NCBI RefSeq assembly: GCF_900624995.1
Contig: NZ_UYXQ01000002.1
Span: 62,001 to 126,000 of the forward strand
DNA from: Pseudomonas antarctica
Lineage (GTDB): Bacteria; Pseudomonadota; Gammaproteobacteria; Pseudomonadales; Pseudomonadaceae
Reading direction: 5' to 3'
Length of the DNA: 64,000 bases
The notes below the pieces were generated by a model. That model was given only the letters and a program-made list of their open reading frames with translations, was not told the origin of the DNA and did not search any database. This document shows positions 10,791 through 18,798 of this stretch, piece by piece. Made by a program: the position numbers and the translations under genes. The stretch's first letter is position 1; every line of letters begins with the position of its first letter.

Positions 10791-11126
10791 ATGAATGTCG
10801 CTTACCTCTATTTGGCCATTGCCATTTGCTCGGAAGTGGTCGCGACCGTTTCCATGAAAGCCGTCAAGGGCTTGAACACGCCAATCCCCTTGCTGTTGAT
10901 GATCGTGGGGTATGCCGTAGCCTTCTGGATGCTCATCCTGGTGGTGCGCACGGTGCCGGTGGGCATCGCCTACGCGGTCTGGGCAGGGCTTGGGATTGTG
11001 ATGGTCAGTGTCGCCGCGCTGTTTATCTACGACCAGAAGCTGGACGTCCCAGCGATGCTGGGCATGGGCCTGATTGTGCTGGGCGTGGTGGTCATTCAGT
11101 TGTTCTCGAAAACCGCCGGGCACTGA
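10791..11126 (+). CDS. SMR family multidrug/cation transporter
   Basis: This 111-residue protein has four membrane segments and is of the small multidrug resistance family (EmrE/QacE type). The key acidic residue lies in the first membrane segment (AIAICSEVVATVSMKA, Glu15), and the second half carries the signature AYAVWAGLGIV. SMR proteins work as dual-topology dimers exchanging protons for cationic drugs, guanidinium or polyamines. Which subtype this is cannot be decided from the sequence. ATG 10791 is preferred because it starts the hydrophobic protein directly. An upstream in-frame ATG at 10749 adds a polar tail. A LysR gene lies divergently upstream. Confidence 0.92.
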   Translation: MNVAYLYLAIAICSEVVATVSMKAVKGLNTPIPLLLMIVGYAVAFWMLILVVRTVPVGIAYAVWAGLGIVMVSVAALFIYDQKLDVPAMLGMGLIVLGVVVIQLFSKTAGH

Positions 11127-11181
11127 TCCCCGCTCAACAGCCTGTATACTGCGCCTCTTGTCTTGAACACTGAGGTCGCCC

Positions 11182-12357
11182 ATGCCATCCGTTATTTCCA
11201 CCGACGTTCTGATTGTCGGCGCCGGGGTTGCCGGCCTCTGGCTCAATGCGCGCCTGCGCAGCCAGGGGTTTTCCACGGTGGTGGTGGAAAACGCCACCTT
11301 GGGTGGCGGGCAAAGCGTGAAGTCCCAGGGGATTATTCACGGCGGTGCGAAATACGCCCTGCACGGCGCCCTCACCGGCGCGTCAGAAGCCATTGCGGAT
11401 ATGCCGCGCCGCTGGCGCGAAGCCCTCGCGGGCAACGGCGAGCTGGACCTCTGCGGTGTGCGCCTGCTGTCCGAGGCTCATTACCTGTGGTCACCCGGCA
11501 CCCTCGCCGGCAACCTCACCAGCTTCTTCGCCAGCAAGGCCGTGCGCGGCCGCGTCGATCAGGTCAAAGGCGATGAGTTGCCACCGGCCCTGCAAGATCG
11601 ACGCTTCAAGGGTAAGGTCTATCGCCTGGCGGAGCTGGTAGTTGATGTGCCCAGCCTGATCGAACGTCTTGCGCAACTGGCCGGTGACGGCTTGCTCGCC
11701 GGGCAGCACATCGAACCGCTGCGCGAAGGCGACAGGCTGGTGGGTTTGAAGGTCGACGGTCGCGAGATTCGCGCCCAGCGCATCGTGTTGAGCGCCGGTG
11801 GCGGCACAGCTGATTTGCTCAGCGCCTTGGGCCTCAGCCAGCCGGCCATGCAAAAACGCCCGCTGCATATGATCATCGCCAAAGGCCCAGGCTTGAAGCC
11901 ACTGTACGCACACTGCCTGGGCGGCGGCACCAAGCCACGCATTACCGTCACCACCCACCCGGCCGCCGATGGCAACTGGGTATGGTACATGGGCGGCGAC
12001 ATTGCCGAAGCGGATGGCGTGGCACGCACACCGCAGGAACAGATCGTCACTGCGCAAAAAGAGCTGGCGCAACTGCTGCCGTGGATCGACATGAGCCAGA
12101 CTCAGTGGGCAACCCTGCGTGTCGACCGTGCCGAGCCGCTGCAGTCGGGCCTGAGCCGTCCCGACAACGCCTTCCTCGCCGAACAAGGCCGCCTGTTGGT
12201 GGGTTGGCCGACGAAGCTGGCCTTGGCGCCTGACTTCGCTGATCGCGTGCTCAGCGCCTTGGAACGTGACGGCATCCGCCCGAGCGCCACCCAAGCCCTG
12301 CCCGAGCTGCCAAAACCCGCCATCGGCCAACCTGCCTGGGAGCAACTGTTGCCATGA
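11182..12357 (+). CDS. FAD-dependent oxidoreductase (DAO/GlpD-like)
   Basis: This 391-residue flavoprotein has an N-terminal Rossmann dinucleotide-binding motif (VLIVGAGVAGLWLNARL, GxGxxG, residues about 8-25) followed by an acidic residue at the end of the second strand (VVVEN). It carries the GGQSVKSQGIIHGG block of GlpD/L-2-hydroxyglutarate-oxidase-type enzymes. The substrate is not known. It overlaps the aldo/keto reductase gene by four bases (ATGA at 12354), so the two are probably translationally coupled. The order matches P. aeruginosa PA4991-PA4993. Confidence 0.87.
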   Translation: MPSVISTDVLIVGAGVAGLWLNARLRSQGFSTVVVENATLGGGQSVKSQGIIHGGAKYALHGALTGASEAIADMPRRWREALAGNGELDLCGVRLLSEAHYLWSPGTLAGNLTSFFASKAVRGRVDQVKGDELPPALQDRRFKGKVYRLAELVVDVPSLIERLAQLAGDGLLAGQHIEPLREGDRLVGLKVDGREIRAQRIVLSAGGGTADLLSALGLSQPAMQKRPLHMIIAKGPGLKPLYAHCLGGGTKPRITVTTHPAADGNWVWYMGGDIAEADGVARTPQEQIVTAQKELAQLLPWIDMSQTQWATLRVDRAEPLQSGLSRPDNAFLAEQGRLLVGWPTKLALAPDFADRVLSALERDGIRPSATQALPELPKPAIGQPAWEQLLP

Positions 12358-13166
12358 GCCTGCCCACCCTGCACGACCTGCATCGCCCACTTGGCAGCAC
12401 CGGCCTGCTGGTGTCGCCACTGGGCCTGGGCACCGTGAAGCTTGGGCGCGACCAAGGGGTGAAATACCCCAGCGGCTTCCAGATTCCGGATGACGAAGAA
12501 GCACGCATGTTGTTGCGCCAAGCCCGCCAGTTGGGCATTAACTTGATCGACACCGCACCGGCTTATGGCCGCAGCGAAGAACGCCTCGGGCCGCTGCTGC
12601 GCGGCCAGCGCAAGGACTGGGTGATCGTCAGCAAGGTCGGCGAAGAGTTTGCCAATGGCGTGTCCCATCACGATTTCAGTGCCGCCCACACCCGGATGTC
12701 GATCGAGCGCAGCTTGAAACGACTTGAGACTGATTTTATCGACCTGGTGCTGGTGCACTCCGACGGCAACGACTTGCACATCCTCAACGACTGCGAGGTG
12801 TACCAGGCCCTGGCCGAACTGAAGAAAGAGGGCAAGATTCGCGGTTTTGGCCTCTCCGGCAAAACCGTCGACGGTGGCGTGAAGGCTTTGGAGCAAGGTG
12901 ATTGCGCTATGGTCACCTACAATTTGAACGAACAAACCGAGAAAGCCGTCATTGATTATGCGGCCGCCCATGGCAAGGGCATTCTGGTGAAAAAGGCCCT
13001 GGCCAGCGGCCACGTGTGCCTGGAGCCTGGAATGGATCCAATTCACGCCAGTTTCATGTTGTTGTTTGCGCAAACGGGTGTCGCCAGTGCTATTGTCGGG
13101 ACCATTAATCCGCTGCACCTGGCCCATAACGTGGCGACCGCTGCCCAAGTCATTCGTCAACTCTGA
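12354..13166 (+). CDS. Aldo/keto reductase
   Basis: This 270-residue member of the aldo/keto reductase superfamily has a TIM barrel. The catalytic tetrad region is visible: Asp and Tyr in LIDTAPAYGRSEE (residues about 65-75), Lys in VIVSKVGEE and His in DLVLVHSDG. The C-terminal NADPH-binding part includes VGTINPLHLAHNVA. It is coupled by an ATGA overlap to the FAD oxidoreductase upstream. The physiological substrate is not known. Confidence 0.92.
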   Translation: MSLPTLHDLHRPLGSTGLLVSPLGLGTVKLGRDQGVKYPSGFQIPDDEEARMLLRQARQLGINLIDTAPAYGRSEERLGPLLRGQRKDWVIVSKVGEEFANGVSHHDFSAAHTRMSIERSLKRLETDFIDLVLVHSDGNDLHILNDCEVYQALAELKKEGKIRGFGLSGKTVDGGVKALEQGDCAMVTYNLNEQTEKAVIDYAAAHGKGILVKKALASGHVCLEPGMDPIHASFMLLFAQTGVASAIVGTINPLHLAHNVATAAQVIRQL

Positions 13167-13207
13167 TGCCGCCCACGCGGCCGACCTCGTCGCAAGAAGG
13201 AGCCGAC

Positions 13208-14173
13208 ATGGCGCGCACGCTCATTAGAAAAAACCCCAGCAACTTTAAAACACTGCCGCTGCACGTCGAAGCCACCCCCGAAGGCCTGAGCTACCAAAGC
13301 GTGGGCATGCCGCTCAACTTTGCCCAGACCCTGCAACGACGCAAGCCGGTGGAAGTGGCAGACCCCGAGCGTTTCGCCCTGGAACTGGCGAACCTCGGCG
13401 TTTCGGTGCGCCTGACCCTGCATTGGCAAAACAAGGATTATTGGGTATTGGTGCGCCAACGCCGCCAGGACCGTGGCGATGTGGTGCTCAAGCTGATTTC
13501 CGGCTACGTCCCCGCCCATGAACTGAACCTGCCGCTGCACACCGCCATCCAGGAGATTGCCGAAGAGTGCCTGCTGGAAACACCAGAAGGTTGGCTGGGC
13601 GGGCGCTTCAATGACACGTGGCTGCCGGCGCCCTACTCTGCCGCCCTGCATTATCGTGAAGCCCTGCCATTTCGATTGAGCCCGTTATCCGGCGCTGCAC
13701 GTCCGGTGCGTTGCGCGACCACGCAATTGATCGAGCGCCCGCGGGCTTATGTGCACCTGCCGACGGCATCGCTGCAACTGATTTATGACTTGCGCCTTGA
13801 GGTACCGAAGGAAGCCAAATCACTTAGCCTGTTTCATGTGGATGAGCGGCTTGAAGGCGACCAACTGGTGGCGCGCCTGGACCGCCAGCGGCCGGACCTG
13901 TATCTGATGCCGTTGAAAGACGGGCAACCGCTGGCCGAGCTGTACACAGTGAAGAAAGACCAGCTGTATCCGGCCAGTACTCGCGGGTTATATCTGGCCG
14001 AAAGTTTTGCTCAGCAGGAAGGCTGGTTGGTGCGCGATGAGCGGATTCGGTGGAAGGATTGGCTGAGGCAGCAAGGGCTGGCGCAGCCTGAGAAAGAGTC
14101 GAAGCTCAAGCGGCTGACTGGCAAGGCGCGGCAGATGTTGCGCAAGATTGTGCCGAAGAAGGCTAGCCGGTGA
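13208..14173 (+). CDS. Conserved protein of unknown function with a degenerate Nudix-like motif
   Basis: This 321-residue protein resembles P. aeruginosa PA4993 in position. No signal peptide or membrane segment is visible, and the C-terminus is strongly basic (many Lys/Arg after residue 290). Residues 99-123 hold Gly-x5-Glu-x9-Gln-Glu-Ile-Ala-Glu-Glu, which resembles a Nudix box with a two-residue insertion and Gln for Arg. It follows a hydrophobic strand (WVLVRQRR). I see this as a possible diverged Nudix fold, not a proven enzyme. The start at 13208 follows a clear AAGGAG ribosome-binding site 41 bases after the aldo/keto reductase stop. Confidence 0.8.
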   Translation: MARTLIRKNPSNFKTLPLHVEATPEGLSYQSVGMPLNFAQTLQRRKPVEVADPERFALELANLGVSVRLTLHWQNKDYWVLVRQRRQDRGDVVLKLISGYVPAHELNLPLHTAIQEIAEECLLETPEGWLGGRFNDTWLPAPYSAALHYREALPFRLSPLSGAARPVRCATTQLIERPRAYVHLPTASLQLIYDLRLEVPKEAKSLSLFHVDERLEGDQLVARLDRQRPDLYLMPLKDGQPLAELYTVKKDQLYPASTRGLYLAESFAQQEGWLVRDERIRWKDWLRQQGLAQPEKESKLKRLTGKARQMLRKIVPKKASR

Positions 14174-14187
14174 GTGCACATCGAGCA

Positions 14188-14208
14188 TTCCCACGCCGAG
14201 CGTGGGAA
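14188..14208. terminator. TTCCCACGC hairpin between converging genes
   Basis: Perfect 9-base arms (TTCCCACGC and GCGTGGGAA) are separated by CGA, between the stop of the PA4993-like gene and the convergent epimerase gene. There is no U-run, so it is either a repeat-derived hairpin or a weak bidirectional terminator. Confidence 0.6.
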
Positions 14209-14219
14209 CGGTCTTGCGG

Positions 14220-15155
14220 TCAGCCGTTAAGCAACCGCTCAAGCCCAACCTTCAACGGTGTAGGCTCAGGCAGCTTGAAACTCGCCAACAACCGCTGATT
14301 ATTCGCCCGCGAATGCCGAATATCTCCCGAGCGTGCCGGCCCGTATGTGATCGTGGGCAACTTACCCACCACCTCTTCCAACGCCTGCAACACTTGCTTC
14401 AGCGTCGTCGTACGGTTCCAGCCAACGTTAATCGCACCCAGCGGCGCATCAGGCGCTTCAATGGCCTGCACCAACACATCCACCAAATCTTCCACATACA
14501 TGAAATCGCGGGTTTGCTCACCATCACCGAACACGCTGATCGGGACACCCTGCTCCACACGCTCGCTGAAGATACTGATCACCCCGGAATACGGCGATGA
14601 CGGATCCTGACGGGGCCCGAAGATGTTGAAGAAGCGAAAAATCACCGGTTCCAGGCCATGCTGGCGACGGTAGAAGTCGAAGTAGTGTTCACCGGCCAAT
14701 TTGTCGGAAGCGTAGGGTGTCAGCGGCGCCTTTGTGGTTGCTTCGTCAATCGAATCGCCCTCGCCGTTGTTGCCATACACCGCCGCGCTGGAGGCATACA
14801 CCACCCGTTTGACCCCAGCCTTGCGCATGGCTTCGCAGACATTCAGGGTGCCGACGAAATTGCTCTGGTGCGTACTCACCGGGTCGTCCACTGATGCCTG
14901 CACCGAAGCCACTGCCGCCAAGTGCACCACCGCGCTTGCGCCAACGGCGGCTTGCGCCACCAGCTCGGCATTGGCCACATCGCCTTCGATCAGTTGGACA
15001 CGCGGGTTGCCCAGCGGCAAATTGCTGCGCTTGCCCGTAGACAAGTCATCCAGCACCCGCACGGAGTAGCCGCCAGCGAGCAACGCATCGGCCAGGTGCG
15101 AACCGATAAACCCGGCACCGCCGGTGATCAGGACCCACTTATCAGCGTTACTCAT
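14220..15155 (-). CDS. NAD-dependent epimerase/dehydratase (GalE-like SDR)
   Basis: This extended short-chain dehydrogenase of 311 residues acts on nucleotide sugars. The NAD-binding motif TGGAGFIGSHLAD lies near residue 10-22. The catalytic Ser/Tyr/Lys region is VVYASSAAVYG followed by YASDK. A typical family end segment GDGEQTRDFMYVEDLV is present. It looks like a UDP-hexose 4-epimerase type enzyme rather than HldD. The start ATG overlaps the end of hldE (ATGAGTAA at 15148-15155), so it is translationally coupled to heptose biosynthesis. I believe this gene is not next to hldE in P. aeruginosa PAO1, where acyl-CoA dehydrogenase genes sit instead. The substrate is unknown. Confidence 0.88.
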   Translation of the reverse strand: MSNADKWVLITGGAGFIGSHLADALLAGGYSVRVLDDLSTGKRSNLPLGNPRVQLIEGDVANAELVAQAAVGASAVVHLAAVASVQASVDDPVSTHQSNFVGTLNVCEAMRKAGVKRVVYASSAAVYGNNGEGDSIDEATTKAPLTPYASDKLAGEHYFDFYRRQHGLEPVIFRFFNIFGPRQDPSSPYSGVISIFSERVEQGVPISVFGDGEQTRDFMYVEDLVDVLVQAIEAPDAPLGAINVGWNRTTTLKQVLQALEEVVGKLPTITYGPARSGDIRHSRANNQRLLASFKLPEPTPLKVGLERLLNG

Positions 15156-16572
15156 TGTTGCGGATCTTCTCGACAATGGCCGTGGTCGAGCTGTTTTCAA
15201 CCAGCCCCAGCACTTTGACCGTACCCCCGTAGGCGCTGACGATATCGGCACCCACGACCTGGTCGACAGAGTAGTCGCCGCCCTTGACCAGCACGTCCGG
15301 CTTGACTTGGGCCAGCAGGTTTTCCGGGGTGCCTTCAGAGAAGCTGATCACCCAGTCCACCGCGCCCAACCCGGCCAATACGGCCATACGCCGGTCGACA
15401 CTGTTGATCGGGCGGCCAGGGCCTTTCAAGCGGCTGACCGAGGCATCGTCATTGACCGCAACGATCAGGCGATCGCCTTGGGCACGCGCCTGTTCCAGGT
15501 ACGTCACATGACCGGCATGCAGGATGTCGAAACAGCCATTGGTGAACACAATGCTTTCGTTGTGGGCGCGCGCATCGTCAATCGCCAGCAGCAACTGCTC
15601 GATCGTCAACACACCGCGCTCGGAGCCTTCGGAGCGCTGGATAGCGCGGCGCAGCTCAGGCGCGCTAATGGCCGCGGTACCCAGTTTGCCAACCACGATG
15701 CCCGCTGCCAGATTGGCCAGGGCCACGGCGTGAGGCAATTCTTCACCGGCGGCGATCGAGGCGGCGAGGGTGGAAATCACGGTGTCACCGGCGCCGGTGA
15801 CGTCGAATACTTCACGGGCACGCGCCGGCAGGTGCATGGCCGGGTGGCCTGGGCGCAACAGGGTCATGCCGTGCTCGCCACGGGTCACCAGCAAGGCGCC
15901 CAGATCAAGGTCGGCCATCAACGTGGCGCCCTTGGTCACCAGTTCGTGCTCATCGGCGCAACCGCCGACGATGGCTTCGAACTCGCTGAGGTTTGGCGTG
16001 ATCAGGCTGGCCCCCCGATAAACCGAGAAGTCCTTGCCCTTGGGGTCGGCCAGTACCGGAATGTTGCGGGCCTTGGCGGCCTGGATCAGCATCTGGTGAT
16101 TCTTCAGGGCGCCTTTGCCGTAGTCGGACAAGACCAGCACCTTGATGCCTTCGAGCAAACTGTCGACCTGCTCGCTAAGGGCCAGGGCGTCGGTGGCGAA
16201 GGGCTCTTCAAAATCGATACGCAGCAATTGCTGGTGACGGCTCATGACCCGCAGCTTGACGATGGTCGGCTGATGGGCGATGCGCTGGAACAGCGCGCGC
16301 ACGCCGGCACCGCGCAGGCTGTTGGCCAGGCTGTCGGCGGCTTCGTCGTCGCCGGTCACACCGACCAGGGAGGCCGGGGCGCCGAGAGCGGCAATGTTAA
16401 GAGCAACGTTGGCAGCGCCACCTGGCCGGTCTTCGATTTGCTCGACCTTAACTACCGGTACCGGTGCCTCAGGGGAAATCCGTGAGGTACCGCCATGCCA
16501 GTAACGGTCGAGCATGACATCGCCGACCACCAAGACAGGGGCTTGATTGAATCGCGGCATGGACAACTTCAT
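15148..16572 (-). CDS. hldE: Bifunctional heptose-7-phosphate kinase / heptose-1-phosphate adenylyltransferase HldE
   Basis: HldE carries out two steps in making ADP-heptose for the LPS inner core. The N-terminal ribokinase-type domain (residues about 1-320) shows GGAANVALN and the catalytic VTGAGDTVIS. The C-terminal nucleotidyltransferase domain (about 340-474) shows FTNGCFDILHAGHVTYLEQA. The 474-residue length matches other Pseudomonas HldE. I chose ATG 16572 (MKLSMPRFNQAPVLVVGD). The stop overlaps the start of the epimerase gene. msbA lies upstream in the same direction. Confidence 0.97.
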   Translation of the reverse strand: MKLSMPRFNQAPVLVVGDVMLDRYWHGGTSRISPEAPVPVVKVEQIEDRPGGAANVALNIAALGAPASLVGVTGDDEAADSLANSLRGAGVRALFQRIAHQPTIVKLRVMSRHQQLLRIDFEEPFATDALALSEQVDSLLEGIKVLVLSDYGKGALKNHQMLIQAAKARNIPVLADPKGKDFSVYRGASLITPNLSEFEAIVGGCADEHELVTKGATLMADLDLGALLVTRGEHGMTLLRPGHPAMHLPARAREVFDVTGAGDTVISTLAASIAAGEELPHAVALANLAAGIVVGKLGTAAISAPELRRAIQRSEGSERGVLTIEQLLLAIDDARAHNESIVFTNGCFDILHAGHVTYLEQARAQGDRLIVAVNDDASVSRLKGPGRPINSVDRRMAVLAGLGAVDWVISFSEGTPENLLAQVKPDVLVKGGDYSVDQVVGADIVSAYGGTVKVLGLVENSSTTAIVEKIRNNE

Positions 16573-16677
16573 GGAGCAACCCACATACAAAATGAACAGG
16601 GGCGCGATATTAGCACAGGGTTACAAGCGGCTTGTGGAGGGCGTGCGCAGAAGATTCCAAGACACCGACGCAGCGTC

Positions 16678-16810
16678 TTTGTGGCGAGGGAGCTTGCTCG
16701 CGCTGGAGTACGAAGCACTCTTGAAGACAGGACTGGGTTCTAACTGATGACCTCAGTGCCGTTTCGGGGCGGCTGCGCCGCACAGCGGGATCAAGCTCCC
16801 TCGCCGCAAA
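16678..16810. repeat. GTGGCGAGGGAGCTTG-type palindromic repeat
   Basis: Nineteen-base arms (16678-16696 and 16792-16810) are complementary with one mismatch. Between them lies a second, smaller GC-rich hairpin. The element fills the gap between msbA and hldE. It is a second REP-like family, distinct from the TGTGGGAGC type found elsewhere in the window. I see no convincing gene in the 16573-16832 gap. Confidence 0.8.
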
Positions 16811-16832
16811 AGCCCGCCCCACACACAAGGTT

Positions 16833-18638
16833 TTAGGTGATATCGGCCGCTACGGGGGCATCCAGGCCCATGGCATGCAGGCGGGCGTAATAGCCGTTCT
16901 GTAACAGCAGCTCGCCGTGAGTGCCACGCTCGACAATCCGGCCATCGTCCATCACCAGGATCAAGTCAGCCTTCTCGATGGTGGACAAGCGGTGCGCGAT
17001 CACCAGCGTCGTGCGACCCTGCATGACTTTGTCCAGGGCTGCCTGAATGTGCCGCTCGGATTCGGTGTCGAGGGCCGAGGTGGCCTCGTCGAGAATCAGC
17101 AGTGGCGCGTTCTTGAGCAATGCCCGGGCGATTGCCAGGCGCTGGCGTTGGCCACCGGAAAGCAACACGCCGTTTTCACCGACCTGCGTGTCGAAGCCTT
17201 TTGGCAACTGGTCGATGAAGTCCTTGGCGTAGGCATCCGCCGCCGCCGCTTCAACGTCCGCCCGTGGCGCGCCGGCGAGGTCGCCGTAGGCGATGTTGTT
17301 GGTCACGGTGTCGCTGAATAAGGTCACGTGCTGCGTCACCTGGGCAATGTGCCTGCGCAGGTTGAGCAACTTGTAGTCCTCAACCTCTACACCGTCGAGC
17401 AGGATTTCGCCGCTTTCATGGTGGTAGAAACGCGGGATCAGGCTGGCCAGGGTCGACTTGCCGCTGCCGGAACGCCCCACCAGCGCGATCATCTGCCCAG
17501 GCTCGGCGGTAAAGCTGATGTCCTTGAGCACATGGCGTTCGGTGCCGGGGTAGGTGAAGTTCAGGTTGCGAACTTCCAGGCGGCCGCTGACCTTGTCGCG
17601 CTCGATGGTGCCGCCGTCGACTTCCTGCTCTTCATCCAGTTGCTCGAAGATGCTTTCAGCGCCGGCCACACCTTTCTGGATGGTCGAACTGACTTCCGAC
17701 AGTTGGCGAATCGGCTTAGGCAGCAAGCCGGCCAACGTAATGTAGGCCACCATGTCACCGGCCGACGCATCGCCGCGAAGGTAAAGCACCAGGAACATCA
17801 GCACCGCCATGGCGGTGTAGATCACCAGTTGCAGCAACGGGGTGTAGATCGCCCCGGTGCGGGTCATGCGCAGTTGCTTGTTGGTGTTGCCCTGGCTGGC
17901 CTTGAAGAAGCGCTTCTCCTCGTAGACCTCACCACCGAAACTGCGCACTACGCGGTAACCCTGGATGGTTTCGGAGGCAACGTGAGTCACGTCGCCCATG
18001 GCCACCTGGATCTTCTTGCTTTGCTTGCGGAATTTTTTACTGGCGGTGCTGACCATCACCGCAATCAACGGCAGGATGGCAATCATAACCAGCGTCAGGC
18101 GCCAGTTCATGAACAGCAGGGAGGCGAACAGGAAGATCACCGTCATGCCTTCGCGGATCACCACCTTAATCGCATCGGTCGCCGCCCCCGTGACCATGGT
18201 CACGTTGAAGGTGATGCGCGAAATCAGATGCCCGGAGTTGTGGTTATCGAAGTAGCGGTTGGGCAGCGTCAGCAGGTTGTTGAACAACTGCACCCGCAGG
18301 TCGTGGACCAGGCCCAGGGAGACCTTGGCCAACAAGTAGTTGCCCAGGAACGAACCCAGGCCCTGCCAGGCTGCGATCAAAATGATCAACAACGGCACGG
18401 CTTGCAGCAATTGCAGATCACGCAGAAACGGTACGCTTGGGAACAGCACCGCTTCAGGGTTGGACAGACCGTCGACGAAGTACTTGAGGATGTACCCCAG
18501 CATGGGCTGGGTCGACGCGAAAATCAGAAATCCGACAATACTCAACGCGAACAAGCCAGCGTAGGGCTTAACGTACATGAGCAGGCGGAAGTATATTTTC
18601 AAGCTCGAAGGGCTTGCGCTCGGACTGGAGTCGGTCAT
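16833..18638 (-). CDS. msbA: Lipid A export ATP-binding/permease protein MsbA
   Basis: MsbA is a homodimeric ABC exporter that flips core-lipid A across the inner membrane. The N-terminal half (residues about 15-310) contains six membrane segments. The C-terminal nucleotide-binding domain shows Walker A (GRSGSGKST), the signature LSGGQRQR, Walker B (LLILDEATSALD) and the switch His (IAHRLS). About 601 residues is normal. I chose the ATG at 18638 (MTDSSPSASPSSLKIYFRLL) because the preceding in-frame segment is not family-like. It is upstream of hldE and divergent from waaL, so both genes share a 160-base control region. Confidence 0.96.
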   Translation of the reverse strand: MTDSSPSASPSSLKIYFRLLMYVKPYAGLFALSIVGFLIFASTQPMLGYILKYFVDGLSNPEAVLFPSVPFLRDLQLLQAVPLLIILIAAWQGLGSFLGNYLLAKVSLGLVHDLRVQLFNNLLTLPNRYFDNHNSGHLISRITFNVTMVTGAATDAIKVVIREGMTVIFLFASLLFMNWRLTLVMIAILPLIAVMVSTASKKFRKQSKKIQVAMGDVTHVASETIQGYRVVRSFGGEVYEEKRFFKASQGNTNKQLRMTRTGAIYTPLLQLVIYTAMAVLMFLVLYLRGDASAGDMVAYITLAGLLPKPIRQLSEVSSTIQKGVAGAESIFEQLDEEQEVDGGTIERDKVSGRLEVRNLNFTYPGTERHVLKDISFTAEPGQMIALVGRSGSGKSTLASLIPRFYHHESGEILLDGVEVEDYKLLNLRRHIAQVTQHVTLFSDTVTNNIAYGDLAGAPRADVEAAAADAYAKDFIDQLPKGFDTQVGENGVLLSGGQRQRLAIARALLKNAPLLILDEATSALDTESERHIQAALDKVMQGRTTLVIAHRLSTIEKADLILVMDDGRIVERGTHGELLLQNGYYARLHAMGLDAPVAADIT

Positions 18639-18798
18639 ATCACGCGGCGTTTTGAAAAAGGAGGCTGACTTTAGCACAGCTTCTCTGTTGTACTTGCACC
18701 CCGCATGACCCGTGGCTCGGTTGGATCCAACCGGCGACATTAAATAGCCACTACTTTAAGATAGTCGGCTTTCTCTATTCTGGAATGGCTTCTACCGT

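Noticed and set aside
14220..15155. Epimerase considered as HldD (ADP-heptose 6-epimerase)
   Set aside because: The motifs fit GalE/WbpP-type enzymes better; position beside hldE alone is not enough.
16547..16747. Short plus-strand frame between msbA and hldE
   Set aside because: It runs into the palindromic repeat at 16678 and has no ribosome-binding site or family features.
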